DNA of 64,000 nt, taken from contig NZ_LN850107.1 of the NCBI RefSeq assembly GCF_900070365.1, positions 3,286,001-3,350,000 of the forward strand. Reading direction: 5' to 3'. The notes beneath the pieces were generated by a model. It was not told the origin of the DNA and did no database searches. It saw only the letters and a program-made list of their open reading frames with translations. The DNA is from Alloactinosynnema sp. L-07 (GTDB lineage Bacteria > Actinomycetota > Actinomycetes > Mycobacteriales > Pseudonocardiaceae). How positions within the stretch are numbered: position 1 is the stretch's first letter; each line of letters starts with the position of its first letter. Positions 27,211-36,364 of the stretch are shown one piece after another. Position numbers and translations under genes: made by a program.

Positions 27211-27347
27211 CCTGATTGGGTGGTTCGCCTTGATTTGGGGTGAATGGGCCTAAACTTTCGGCGCGGGTGGGCTTCACCTCGCCCACCTTTTTAGCCCGCG
27301 CAGGCCCATTCGAGGGGCCCCAAATCAAGGCGAACCACCCAATCAGG
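27211..27347. repeat. Palindromic intergenic element, copy 2
   Basis: A 137-bp imperfect palindrome (left arm begins CCTGATTGGGTGGTTCGCCT) between the convergent cupin gene and thrS. The arms are perfectly complementary for 30 bp, with a second helix GAATGGGCCT/AGGCCCATTC. Flanking sequence is partly palindromic too: 27181-27193 pairs with 27366-27380, and the right flank CTTGCGTTCTGTGGG also follows copy 1. Confidence 0.92.
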
Positions 27348-27427
27348 TGCCCACGGCCCAGGCCGCTTGCGTTCTGTGGGTGCTGATCCTAAGGAGGGAG
27401 CGACCTGGTCGGCCGCTCCCCCACGAC

Positions 27428-29482
27428 TCACTCGGCGGGCGAGAAGGTCTCCGCGGTTGGGGACTCGTTCACCCTGCGGGCGATCCAGCCCTCGATGGCG
27501 GCGACTGCCTGGTCTACCGCGACGCCGTTGACCTGGGTTCCGTCGCGGAAGCGGAATGACACCGAACCCGACTCCACGTCCTTCGCCCCTGCCAGCAGCA
27601 GGAAGGGCACCTTCTGCAGTGTGTGGTTGCGGATCTTCTTCTGCATCCGGTCGTCCGAGGCGTCGACCTCAACCCGGATTCCCTTGGCCCGCAACGCCTT
27701 CGACACCTGCAGCAGGTGTTCGACGTGATCCTCGGCGACCGGGATGCCCATGACCTGGACCGGGGACAGCCACGCCGGGAAGGCGCCCGCGTAGTGCTCG
27801 GTCAGGACGCCGAAGAAGCGTTCGATCGAGCCGAACAGCGCGCGGTGGATCATGACCGGGCGCTGACGGTTGCCGTCCGAGCCGGTGTACTCCAGTTCGA
27901 AGCGCTCCGGCAGCTGGAAGTCGACCTGGATGGTCGACATCTGCCAGGTCCGGCCCAGCGCGTCCTTGGCCTGCACGGAGATCTTGGGGCCGTAGAAGGC
28001 CGCGCCGCCCGGGTCCGGAACCAGGTCCAGCCCCGAGGACTCCGCGGCCTCGCGCAGCGCGTCGGTCGCGACCGCCCAGGCCTCGTCGGTGCCGACGTAC
28101 TTCTCCTCGTTGCGGGTCGACAGTTCCAAGTAGAAGTCGTCGAGGCCGTAGTCTCGCAACAGGCCAAGCACGAACGAGAGCAGGGACTTCAGCTCGTCCT
28201 GCAGCTGCTCGGGGGTGCAGAAGATGTGGGCGTCGTCCTGCGTCATGCCGCGCACGCGGGTGAGGCCGTGGACCACACCGGACTTCTCGTAGCGGTAGAC
28301 CGAGCCGAACTCGAACATGCGCAGCGGCAGCTCGCGGTAGGACCGGCCGCGCGAGCGGAAGATCAGGTTGTGGAACGGGCAGTTCATCGGCTTGAGGTAG
28401 TAGTCCTGGCCGGGCTTGCGGACCTTGCCCTCTTCGTCGTGCTCGGCGTCGAGGTGCATCGCCGGGTACATGCCGTCCTTGTACCAGTCGAGGTGGCCGG
28501 AGGTCTGGAACAGCGTGCCCTTGGTGATGTGTGGCGAGTAGACGAACTCGTAGTCCTCCTGCTCGTGCCTGGAGCGCGAGTAGTCCTCCATCGCCTTGCG
28601 GATGATCCCGCCCTTGGGGTGGAACACCGCCAGGCCGGAGCCGATCTCGTCGGGGAAGCTGAACAGGTCCAGCTCCACGCCCAGCTTGCGGTGGTCGCGG
28701 CGCTCGGCCTCGGCCAGCAGCACCAGGTGGGCGTCGAGCGCCTCCTGCGACTCCCATGCCGTGCCGTAGACGCGCTGCAGCTGCGGGTTCTTGTCGTTGC
28801 CCCGCCAGTAGGCCGCGGCGACCCTGGTCAGCTTGAACGCGGGGATGTGCTTGGTCGTCGGCACGTGCGGGCCGCGGCACAGGTCGCCCCAGACCTGGTC
28901 GCCGCTGCGCGGGTCGAGGTTGTCGTAGATCGTCAGCTCGCCGCCGCCGACCTCCATCACCTCTGGGTCGTCCACATCACTTTTGATGTCGACGAGCTCG
29001 AGCTTGAACGGCTCGGTGGCCAGTTCCTGCTTGGCGGCCTCGACCGACTCGAGCACGCGCCGGGAGAACCGCTGCGAGCCCTTGATGATCGCCTTCATGC
29101 GCTTCTCCAGCGCCTGCAGGTCCTCCGGGGTGAACGGCTTGTCGACGGCGAAGTCGTAGTAGAAGCCGTCGCGCACCGGCGGGCCGATGCCGAGCTTGGC
29201 CGCCGGGAACTGCTGCTGCACGGCCTGGGCCAGCACATGGGCACAGGAGTGGCGGATCACCGCGCGGCCGTCGTCGGTGTCGGCGGCGACGGGCTCGACC
29301 GTCACGTCGGCGTCGGGGCTCCACGAGAGGTCGCGCAGCCTGCCTTCTTGGTCGCGCACGACCACGATCGCGTCCGGCCCCTTGCCGGGCAGCCCGGCCT
29401 CACGGACCGCCGCGCCCGCGGTAGTGCCCGCCGACACCACCACGCTCGTGGCGGGTGCGACGGATGCGGGCTGCTCGGACAC
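27428..29482 (-). CDS. thrS: Threonyl-tRNA synthetase
   Basis: The enzyme charges tRNA-Thr. The 684-residue protein has an N-terminal TGS-like domain, the editing domain with [14 protein letters not shown] (HXXXH) and a downstream Cys/His site, the catalytic domain with the zinc-binding Cys in [12 protein letters not shown], motif 2 around [14 protein letters not shown], and the C-terminal anticodon-binding domain ([20 protein letters not shown]). The start is a GTG at 29482. No T-box was recognised in the 194 bases upstream. Confidence 0.97.
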   Translation of the reverse strand: MSEQPASVAPATSVVVSAGTTAGAAVREAGLPGKGPDAIVVVRDQEGRLRDLSWSPDADVTVEPVAADTDDGRAVIRHSCAHVLAQAVQQQFPAAKLGIGPPVRDGFYYDFAVDKPFTPEDLQALEKRMKAIIKGSQRFSRRVLESVEAAKQELATEPFKLELVDIKSDVDDPEVMEVGGGELTIYDNLDPRSGDQVWGDLCRGPHVPTTKHIPAFKLTRVAAAYWRGNDKNPQLQRVYGTAWESQEALDAHLVLLAEAERRDHRKLGVELDLFSFPDEIGSGLAVFHPKGGIIRKAMEDYSRSRHEQEDYEFVYSPHITKGTLFQTSGHLDWYKDGMYPAMHLDAEHDEEGKVRKPGQDYYLKPMNCPFHNLIFRSRGRSYRELPLRMFEFGSVYRYEKSGVVHGLTRVRGMTQDDAHIFCTPEQLQDELKSLLSFVLGLLRDYGLDDFYLELSTRNEEKYVGTDEAWAVATDALREAAESSGLDLVPDPGGAAFYGPKISVQAKDALGRTWQMSTIQVDFQLPERFELEYTGSDGNRQRPVMIHRALFGSIERFFGVLTEHYAGAFPAWLSPVQVMGIPVAEDHVEHLLQVSKALRAKGIRVEVDASDDRMQKKIRNHTLQKVPFLLLAGAKDVESGSVSFRFRDGTQVNGVAVDQAVAAIEGWIARRVNESPTAETFSPAE

Positions 29483-29676
29483 GATGACTCCTCGGGTTCT
29501 CGCGCGATCACGGTCTTGTGACCTCGACAGGAGGATGTTATCGAGCCGCCCGGGCAGGCCGCCGCCCGGTTTCGTCTGCCTGTGGATAACCGGGGGACAG
29601 GAAACACCCGCACCGCGTCCGGGCCCTCCTCGGTGTCGTCCAAGACCACCGACTCGTCGACCTCGGTAACTCCGGG

Positions 29677-30312
29677 TCAGCCCGCGAGCATCGTCTGCAT
29701 GCGGCGGATCTCGTCGCCCTGCTCGGCGACCACGTGGTCGGCCATCTCCTGCACCTTCACGTCCGCGCCGGACTGCTGTGCCTTGTTGGCCATCGCGATG
29801 GCGCCCTCGTGGTGCTTGATCATCAGCTGCAGGAACAGCTTGTCGAATTCGGCGCCCGAGGCCTGCTTGAGGGCGGCGAGCTGCTCCGGGGTGGCCATGC
29901 CCGGCATGTCGGCGGGCACATGGCCGTGGCCGGGGTCGACCGGCGGCTGGAAGTTGGTGCTCAGCCAGCGGTTCATCGCCTCGATCTCGGGCTGCTGGGC
30001 GTCGGAGATCCTTGAGGCCAAACCCTTGACCTGCTCGTTGCGCCCACGCTGGGGCACCAGCGCGGTCATCTCCACCGCCTGCCGGTGGTGGACGATCATG
30101 TCGCGGACATAGGTGATGTCTGCTTCGTTCGGCTTGTAGGTCGGGATGGCCGAGACCGCCTCGTCCGGCGACAGCGTCTTGTTATCTTCCCCCGGCTTCC
30201 CCGGTTGCAGCACCGGGTTGTCCGGTCGCGCGACATCGTCACCACAGCCGGAGATCCCGAGGGCGATCACCGCCGCGAGGACACTGACGACCAAATGGCG
30301 CAACGACTTCAT
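29677..30312 (-). CDS. DUF305 lipoprotein
   Basis: A 211-residue secreted protein. The N-terminus is a lipoprotein signal ([20 protein letters not shown]) with lipobox GISGC, so it should be anchored on the outer face of the membrane. The mature part has the DUF305 ferritin-like His pattern twice ([16 protein letters not shown] and [16 protein letters not shown]). Metal binding is plausible, but function is unknown. It is divergent from the LVIVD-repeat protein, a pairing that suggests a joint role at the cell surface. Confidence 0.88.
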   Translation of the reverse strand: MKSLRHLVVSVLAAVIALGISGCGDDVARPDNPVLQPGKPGEDNKTLSPDEAVSAIPTYKPNEADITYVRDMIVHHRQAVEMTALVPQRGRNEQVKGLASRISDAQQPEIEAMNRWLSTNFQPPVDPGHGHVPADMPGMATPEQLAALKQASGAEFDKLFLQLMIKHHEGAIAMANKAQQSGADVKVQEMADHVVAEQGDEIRRMQTMLAG

Positions 30313-30481
30313 CTGGACATCCCCTTACCGGCATCCGCATTGAGCCCGAGGGAACTTACCCCGCCGATCCGCCACACAACAAACCATTCCCAAATGACGA
30401 AGAAACGCGACAAATAAAGCTGGTTAGGAGATGACAGACGGGCCATACTGCGGTTCCCGACTCCACGAGAGGGGTACACGC

Positions 30482-31912
30482 GTGCCATCACCCCGACGCG
30501 ACCGGCGCCGCACCGCGCCCGCGGCGATCATCGGAGCTGCGACGATCCTGGCATCGACGTTGCTGGGCCTGCCCGCTGCGTCCGCGCAGGGCGAATTCCC
30601 AGCGCCGGACGAAATCGTCACCAGTCCCAACATCAGCCATATCGCCAACATCCCCGCGACCGCGCCGCTGGCCGGTGCAGGCTCGGTGGGTACCGACCTG
30701 GCGTTCACCGGCGACTACGCCATCGCGGGCAATTACCTCGGCTTCACGATCTACAACATCAAGCACCCGAAGAAGCCGACGATCACCAGCCAGGTCCTCT
30801 GCCCCGGCTCCCAGAACGACGTCTCCGTGAGCGGGGATCTGCTGTTCGTGTCCACCGACTCGCGCCGCAGCGACAACTCCTGCAACTCGGTCGCCCAGCC
30901 CGACGGCACCAAGCCGTACTGGGAGGGCATGAAGATCTTCGACATCAGCGACAAGACCAACCCGAGGTACATCACCGCGGTCGAGACCGACTGCGGGTCG
31001 CACACGCACACGCTGGTGCCGGACAAGCGCGGCAAGGACGTCTACCTCTACGTCTCGTCCTACAGCCCGGCGGCGTCGCTGTCGAAGTGCAAGCCGCCGC
31101 ACGACAAGATCTCGATCATCAAGGTTCCGCTGAACAACCCGGCCGCCGCGGCCATCGTCGCGACGCCGAACCTGTTCCCCAACGGCGGCAACCCCGGCAA
31201 GCCGGGCAACGTCGACACCGGCTACGTCGTGCCGACCAGCGGCTGCCACGACATCACCGTCTACCCGGCCAAGGACCTGGCCGCGGGCGCGTGCATGGGT
31301 GACGGCGTGCTGCTCGACATCTCCGACCGGGCCAAGCCACGGGTGATCACCACCGTCCAGGACGACGCGCACTTCGCGTTCTGGCACTCCGCGACCTTCA
31401 ACAACGAGGGCACCAAGGTCGTCTTCACCGACGAGCTCGGCGGCGGCGGCGCGGCGACCTGCAACCCGAAGATCGGTGCGACCCGGGGTGCCGACGGCAT
31501 CTACGACATCACCGGCCGCGGCGACAACCGGAAGCTGGAGTTCCGCAGCTTCTACAAGATCAACCGCACGCAGACCGACTCGGAGAACTGCGTCGCGCAC
31601 AACGGCTCACTGCTCCCGATCCCTGGCCGCGACATCATGGTCCAGGCCTGGTACATGGGCGGTCTGCAGGTCATCGACTTCACCAACTCGGCCAACCCGG
31701 TGGAGATCGGCTTCTTCGAGCGCGGCCCCGCGGCCAACCCGAGCGAGTCCGGTGGCTTCTGGTCCGCGTACTACTACAACGGCTATATCTACGCCTCCGA
31801 CATCGGCAAGGGCTTCGATGTCATCGACATCAACGACGCCCGCACCAACGTCGCGCGTGGCCACAAGTGGTCTGAGCTGAACGTCCAGACTCAGTACCAC
31901 TTCAAGAAGTAA
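30482..31912 (+). CDS. Secreted LVIVD-repeat (beta-propeller-like) protein
   Basis: A 476-residue protein with a signal peptide (IIGAATILASTLLGLPAASA) and no anchor, so it is probably exported. The repeated pattern (FTIYNIKHPKKPTITS, MKIFDISDKTNPRYIT, VLLDISDRAKPRVITT, LQVIDFTNSANPVEI, FDVIDINDARTNV) is the LVIVD repeat of beta-propeller-like proteins. No catalytic residues were identified. The GTG at 30482 has GAGAGGGG 8 bases upstream; an ATG at 30431 in the same frame has a ribosome site with no spacing and would put 17 residues before the signal. Confidence 0.85.
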   Translation: MPSPRRDRRRTAPAAIIGAATILASTLLGLPAASAQGEFPAPDEIVTSPNISHIANIPATAPLAGAGSVGTDLAFTGDYAIAGNYLGFTIYNIKHPKKPTITSQVLCPGSQNDVSVSGDLLFVSTDSRRSDNSCNSVAQPDGTKPYWEGMKIFDISDKTNPRYITAVETDCGSHTHTLVPDKRGKDVYLYVSSYSPAASLSKCKPPHDKISIIKVPLNNPAAAAIVATPNLFPNGGNPGKPGNVDTGYVVPTSGCHDITVYPAKDLAAGACMGDGVLLDISDRAKPRVITTVQDDAHFAFWHSATFNNEGTKVVFTDELGGGGAATCNPKIGATRGADGIYDITGRGDNRKLEFRSFYKINRTQTDSENCVAHNGSLLPIPGRDIMVQAWYMGGLQVIDFTNSANPVEIGFFERGPAANPSESGGFWSAYYYNGYIYASDIGKGFDVIDINDARTNVARGHKWSELNVQTQYHFKK

Positions 31913-31927
31913 GCGCTAGGCAACGGA

Positions 31928-31955
31928 AGAGAGGGGTCCACGCGGGCCCCTCTCT
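31928..31955 (+). terminator. Rho-independent terminator after the LVIVD gene
   Basis: Stem AGAGAGGGG / CCCCTCTCT (loop TCCACGCGGG, where extra pairing is possible), followed by TTTC. It starts 16 bases after the stop codon and serves the LVIVD gene; the convergent next gene ends at 31957. Confidence 0.8.
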
Positions 31956-31956
31956 T

Positions 31957-32685
31957 TCATGTCTGGATCCGGTACCGCGCAACGGAGTCCAAGAACCTCC
32001 GCGCCACCCGGTCGGCCGCCTTCACTGGATCAAGCCCCTGGACAACGGCGTCGAGTTCGCCCGCGACCTTGTCGATGAGGTCGCGGACCGCCCGTCGACC
32101 CACGAACATGATCACCGGCGCGAGCACGACCCGGTGTATCCCGTTGCCCCGCAGGTGAACGTCGACGTCGACCTGCCAGCCGCCGTCCACGGCCCGCACG
32201 AACGCCCGCAGGTCACCCACCAGCCGCGGGTGCTCGATCGACATCACGACTGGCGGGTCGCCGTCTCCTGGCAACCTGTCGAGGTCGATCCGCGCGTCCC
32301 CACTGACATGCCCGCCGATCGGCCACGGGCCATCCACCTCACCCGCGAACCGGAGCACGGCACGCCGCGCGGGCTTGGTCAACTCGAACTCGATCGGCAC
32401 GTCACCACGTTGCTCGATGCGCGCGGCGAAGACGGAGTCGCCGTCCTCGACCAACTCGATGTCGAAGTGCCCGGCCCGCTCCCCCACCGTCACGAGGCTG
32501 TAGCGCGTCCCGGCGGCCGGGTGCGTTCCCGCCTCGACGGCGAGCCCTTCGCGCCGACCACCGTCCACTACCAGCACACCGTCGTCGGCGAACGCCAGCT
32601 CCCGCCACCGCCGCACCAGCAGGGGCACGATGTCCACAATGGCCGCATCGATTCCCGCCAGCACGAAGGAAACCCGCGTCCGCAT
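31957..32685 (-). CDS. Hypothetical protein
   Basis: A 242-residue soluble protein from ATG (32685) that I do not recognise. Composition is high in Val, Asp and Arg, with short beta-rich stretches (GVLVVDGGRREGLAVEAG, ARIEQRGDVPIEFEL) and an Arg/Asp-rich helical C-terminus (DPVKAADRVARRFLDSVARY). There is no signal peptide, membrane helix or catalytic motif. It ends the core region and lies 32 bases downstream of mbtH on the same strand, so read-through from the cluster is possible. Codon use looks native. Confidence 0.6.
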   Translation of the reverse strand: MRTRVSFVLAGIDAAIVDIVPLLVRRWRELAFADDGVLVVDGGRREGLAVEAGTHPAAGTRYSLVTVGERAGHFDIELVEDGDSVFAARIEQRGDVPIEFELTKPARRAVLRFAGEVDGPWPIGGHVSGDARIDLDRLPGDGDPPVVMSIEHPRLVGDLRAFVRAVDGGWQVDVDVHLRGNGIHRVVLAPVIMFVGRRAVRDLIDKVAGELDAVVQGLDPVKAADRVARRFLDSVARYRIQT

Positions 32686-32717
32686 TCCGGCAGCCTAAGT
32701 TGACCTCGGACGGCCCG

Positions 32718-32915
32718 CTAATCGACGAGACTCTTGGGGCGCAGGTCGGTCCAGTGCTCGTTGGTGTAGTCCAGGCACTCCTGCCGGGGCGCGTCGCCGA
32801 ACACCTGGGTCCAGCCCGCCGGGACGGCGAGGTAGGCGGGCCACAGCGAGTGCTGGCCCTCCTCGTTGACCAGCACCAGGTAGCGGCCGTCGGCGTCTTC
32901 GAACGGGTTGGTCAC
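32718..32915 (-). CDS. mbtH: MbtH-like protein
   Basis: A 65-residue MbtH family chaperone that binds and activates NRPS adenylation domains. The signature [19 protein letters not shown] and the conserved Trp residues (LWP, AGW, HWTDLRP) are present, and the length is standard. The GTG start (32915) begins TNPFED, the usual N-terminus. It is the last biosynthetic gene of the lanM-lanA-LAL-mbtH strand, while the NRPS it should serve begins beyond the right end of the window. Confidence 0.95.
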   Translation of the reverse strand: MTNPFEDADGRYLVLVNEEGQHSLWPAYLAVPAGWTQVFGDAPRQECLDYTNEHWTDLRPKSLVD

Positions 32916-33007
32916 GGCAGTCCTTCCGTCGCTGCGAGATCGTTGCCCGACCAGCCTTGCTCGCGCCCGCGCGCCGCCCCAGAGCCATTGCCGAGGCGAG
33001 TGGACTG

Positions 33008-33042
33008 GATTGGCAAGATTGGCAGGATTGGCAGGGATTGGA
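33008..33042. repeat. Short 9-bp tandem repeat between mbtH and the LAL regulator
   Basis: Four imperfect units of GGATTGGCA lie in the 128-base gap just after the LAL regulator stop codon (on the minus strand) and before mbtH. They are noncoding. No function is evident. Confidence 0.75.
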
Positions 33043-33043
33043 C

Positions 33044-35995
33044 TCACTCGTCCGCGACGGCGAACTTGCCCAGGGCGACCCGGTTCGGCTGGCCGGTCTT
33101 GGACATCAGGCTCGACACGTGCTTCTCGACCGTGCGCAGCGACAGGTGCAGGGTCTTGGCGATCTCCTGGTTGCCCAGCCTGCCCACCAGCAGCCGCAGC
33201 ACCTGGTACTCCCGCGCGGTGATCCCGGCCGCGCGCAGCGACGGCGGGATGTCGGCGACCCCGGCCCGGCGCTGGGTGACCCGGTGGCCCGCGCGGCGCA
33301 TCAGGGAGCGGCAGGCGCCCGCGACGGCGGCGACGTCGGTGTCGTGGAAGTAGGACTCGGCCTCGCGCAGCCAGTCCAGTGGGGTGCCCCACCCGTCGGC
33401 GAGGGCGGCCTCGGCGACCAGGCGCAGGCCGAGGTGTCGGCCCATGGCGTAGGGCTCGCCGACCCGCAGCGCGTCTGCGACCAGCGCGGCGGCGGCGTCC
33501 GCGCGGCCGTCGCGGCCGGCCAGCACGGCCTCGGCGAACAGCGCGAACTGCCGGTCCCAGCGCAGTTGGCCGCCCGGGGCCTCGGTGACCGAGCGCAAGT
33601 CAGACGGGTCCAGTTCCATCTCCAGCGCGGCCAGCAGCAAGTTGAGCCCGTTACGCCCGGCCAGGCGGAACGGGGTGGGGTTGCGGGTCTCGGCGTCGAG
33701 CGCGAGGCACAGCTCATGGCGGGCGGCGGCCCGGTCCTCCTCCAGCAGCGCGCAGAACGCCTTGGCCAGCCCGTGCACCCTGGACAGGTGCTGGCCGGGC
33801 TCGACGTCCCACTTGCGCAGTTCGGCGAGCGCGCGGTCCATGTCCCTGCGCCGCCCTCGGTGGGCGGCCAGCACCGCCCGGTTGAGCAGCATGAACTGGG
33901 TGATCTCCATCAGCTTGAGCCGGGTCGTGGCCGCCAGCACCTGGTCGATGACCGCTTGGGCGGCGGCGAAGTCCCCGCGCAGCACCAGTTGCAGCGCGAT
34001 GTTGACCTCCGCCTGGTAGCGGGCGGTCACCGCGCCGATGCGGGATGCCTTCTGCCGCGCCTGTTCCAGTCGCTCGATGCCAGCGTCCTGCAGCGCGTCG
34101 TTGAGTCCCAGCCGGACCAGCGCGTGGATCTCCCAGATCGGCAGGTCGTGGCGGACCGCGATGGACCGGCTGCGCTCCAGGAAGTGCGCGGCCTCCTTCG
34201 GGTCACGCGGCCGGACCAGGGCGCCCAGCAGCTGCCAGGCCTGGCACGCCACGACCGGCAGCGGCACCCGCTCGGCGACCTCGGCCGCGCGCCGCGCCAT
34301 GGCCTCGGCCTCGGCCATCCGGCCGGGCCCCGGCAGATCCAGCCGCAGGTACGCGGCGACGACGTCGAGCGGGGCGACGTCCTGCGGCTCGGCGTCGGGC
34401 CCCAGCAGCGCCCGCGCGGTCTCCACCTGGCCCAGACCCTCCACCGTGCGGCCGTCGAGGTTGGCCACCCAGGCCAGCCGCGCGTGCAGCCGGGCCCGGC
34501 GCCGGTGGTCGACCTGGCCGCCGAACTGGTCGAGCACCTCGGCGGTGGCCAGGGCCCGGTCGATGAGTCCGGCCTCGGCCAGCGCGTCGAGCCGGGCCTC
34601 CAGCACGTCGGCGCGGGCCGCGGCGTTGGTGAGCAGGTCGGCGGCCTTGTCGAGCAGGACGACCGCGGTGTGCGCCGCGCCGAGCGCCAGGGCCCGTCTG
34701 CCCGCCTCGGCGAAAAGCAGGCCCGCCCGCGGCTGCTGGCCCGCGTCGAGCCGCAGGGCCGCGCTCACCTGGCACCACTCGCCGGGCAGGCCGGGGTAGA
34801 TCTCCTCGACGGCGTCAGCGACCTGCCCGGCCAGTTGCGCCCGCTGCGCCGGGGTGAAGGCGGCCAGCAGCGCCTCGGTGATCAGCGAGTGCCGGAAGGC
34901 GTACCAGTCTGGGGTCTGCTCGTCCTGGCCGACCATCCGCGCCACGGCGTCGCAGTGCAGGTGGCTGAGCAGGTCGCGGTAGTCCAGTCCGACGACGCGC
35001 CGCACGACCGCGAGCGGGAACCGGCGGCCCAGCGTCGCGGCGACCGACAGGACCTGCCGTTCCTGGGTGTCGAGCAGATCCATGCGCCGGGTCACGCTCC
35101 GCACGAAGGTGACCGGCAGGTTCGTCTCCAGGCGCGCGGTCAGCGCGCAGTTGTCGCCGTCCACCACGAGCACGCCGCTGTCGAGCATCCCGTCGAGCAG
35201 TTCCTCCACCCGGAACGGGTTGCCGTCGCTGCCCGCCCAGATCAGGTCGATCACCGGCTCGGGAACCCGGTCGGCGCGCACGCCGACGTAGGAGCCCACC
35301 ATCGTGGGCAGGTCGGCGCGGGCGAGGTGGCCGAGGTCGAGCACCGTGCAGTCGCGTCGCTGGCCCGCCGACCGGGCCAGCCGCAGCGCCGGGGACGGCT
35401 CCTCGTCGCAGATGCCGCACACGAGCAGGGTCGGCTGGTCGGCCAGGTTGTCGATCAGGTACTCGACCACGGCCAGAGTCTCGGGGTCGGCGTTGTGCAG
35501 GTCGTCGAGGGTGACCACGCAGCCGTGGTCGCGGCCCGCGAGCGCGGTGAGTCGGAGCACGGCCTCGGCCAGGATGACCAGCGACGCGCCCTCCTGCTCG
35601 CCGGGCGGCTCGCCCCAGTCGGGGATCAGCTTGGCGAGGATCGGGCGGTACGGGCCCAGCGCGCTCACATCGATCGGCTCGCCCAGCCGGACCAGCGACA
35701 ACATGGCCTCGGTCAGCGACCGGAACGGCACCATCGGGCCCAGCGCGCTGGCCCGGCCGCGCAGCAGCCGCATGTCTGCGGCGAAACCGCGTTCGGCGGC
35801 GGCGGCCGCCAAACGCGATTTACCAATGCCGCTTTCACCGACCAGAAATAGCGCCCCACCGCGACCGGCGCGAACCGAACTCAGCGCGGTGTCGAGGGCC
35901 GTCAGTTCGTCATCGCGCCCCACGATGACCGACGAGCGATTTCCCACATGCCGAACAGTACCGATTCGGTGAGCCCCTGGTCCCCATTGCGGCAT
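33044..35995 (-). CDS. LAL-family LuxR transcriptional regulator (large ATP-binding)
   Basis: A 983-residue regulator. The N-terminal AAA-type ATPase has Walker [16 protein letters not shown] (about 52-66) and Walker [17 protein letters not shown]. The middle is helical TPR-like. The C-terminal 60 residues are a LuxR HTH ([40 protein letters not shown]). LAL regulators often activate actinomycete antibiotic clusters. The ATG at 35995 has GGAGGG 6 bases upstream; a GTG at 35947 lacks a ribosome site. It probably controls this cluster. Confidence 0.9.
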   Translation of the reverse strand: MPQWGPGAHRIGTVRHVGNRSSVIVGRDDELTALDTALSSVRAGRGGALFLVGESGIGKSRLAAAAAERGFAADMRLLRGRASALGPMVPFRSLTEAMLSLVRLGEPIDVSALGPYRPILAKLIPDWGEPPGEQEGASLVILAEAVLRLTALAGRDHGCVVTLDDLHNADPETLAVVEYLIDNLADQPTLLVCGICDEEPSPALRLARSAGQRRDCTVLDLGHLARADLPTMVGSYVGVRADRVPEPVIDLIWAGSDGNPFRVEELLDGMLDSGVLVVDGDNCALTARLETNLPVTFVRSVTRRMDLLDTQERQVLSVAATLGRRFPLAVVRRVVGLDYRDLLSHLHCDAVARMVGQDEQTPDWYAFRHSLITEALLAAFTPAQRAQLAGQVADAVEEIYPGLPGEWCQVSAALRLDAGQQPRAGLLFAEAGRRALALGAAHTAVVLLDKAADLLTNAAARADVLEARLDALAEAGLIDRALATAEVLDQFGGQVDHRRRARLHARLAWVANLDGRTVEGLGQVETARALLGPDAEPQDVAPLDVVAAYLRLDLPGPGRMAEAEAMARRAAEVAERVPLPVVACQAWQLLGALVRPRDPKEAAHFLERSRSIAVRHDLPIWEIHALVRLGLNDALQDAGIERLEQARQKASRIGAVTARYQAEVNIALQLVLRGDFAAAQAVIDQVLAATTRLKLMEITQFMLLNRAVLAAHRGRRRDMDRALAELRKWDVEPGQHLSRVHGLAKAFCALLEEDRAAARHELCLALDAETRNPTPFRLAGRNGLNLLLAALEMELDPSDLRSVTEAPGGQLRWDRQFALFAEAVLAGRDGRADAAAALVADALRVGEPYAMGRHLGLRLVAEAALADGWGTPLDWLREAESYFHDTDVAAVAGACRSLMRRAGHRVTQRRAGVADIPPSLRAAGITAREYQVLRLLVGRLGNQEIAKTLHLSLRTVEKHVSSLMSKTGQPNRVALGKFAVADE

Positions 35996-36020
35996 TCGGC
36001 CCTCCAAATTGGGCCGACAA

Positions 36021-36052
36021 GGACCGGGCCAATCGGGCGACCGGCCCAGTCC
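36021..36052 (-). terminator. Hairpin between the lanthipeptide precursor and the LAL regulator
   Basis: On the minus strand GGACTGGGCC and GGCCCGGTCC pair with one G-T wobble around a 12-base loop, 18 bases after the precursor stop codon. It could partly terminate or protect the transcript so that precursor mRNA exceeds regulator mRNA, as is common after RiPP precursor genes. Confidence 0.5.
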
Positions 36053-36069
36053 CAATCGCCTTATCGCGG

Positions 36070-36330
36070 TCAGACGTCCTCGATGCAGCAGGTCGAGCCC
36101 ATGGGCCAACTGTAGGAGGCCACCGCGTCCGGGCCCGCGAAGATACCGTTGAGCGCGTCGACCCCGCCGGTGCCGACGGCTACGGCGATACCGGCCAGCG
36201 CGGCCGCTCTCATCCCGAAGGCGACCGCGGGTGCCTGCCATCTTCTGCCCAGGGTGCCGATTCTTGAAAATTCGACCACTTCGAGTTTTTGCGGGGTCGC
36301 CGCGATCTCGGACATGCGTTCTCCACTCAT
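36070..36330 (-). CDS. lanA: Putative class II lanthipeptide precursor (LanA)
   Basis: An 86-residue peptide directly downstream of lanM (34-base gap). The C-terminus is a short Ser/Thr/Cys-rich core, ASYSWPMGSTCCIEDV, preceded by a long leader with an Ala/Gly-rich hydrophobic stretch and a possible double-Gly site (AVAVGTGG). Ser72, Ser74, Ser79 and Thr80 could be dehydrated and Cys81/Cys82 could form thioether rings. Two starts are possible: the ATG at 36330 (AAGGA upstream) and the ATG at 36315 (GGAG 5 bases upstream), giving 86 or 81 residues. No close relative is recognised, so the precursor role is inferred from position, size and core composition. Confidence 0.75.
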   Translation of the reverse strand: MSGERMSEIAATPQKLEVVEFSRIGTLGRRWQAPAVAFGMRAAALAGIAVAVGTGGVDALNGIFAGPDAVASYSWPMGSTCCIEDV

Positions 36331-36364
36331 CGGTTTCTTCCTTTCACACTCGCGCCGTAGCGCG

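Noticed and set aside
30431..30481. Upstream ATG (30431) as the start of the LVIVD protein
   Set aside because: The ribosome-site-like AGGAG directly abuts it, and it would place 17 extra residues before a normal signal peptide. The GTG at 30482 has better spacing.
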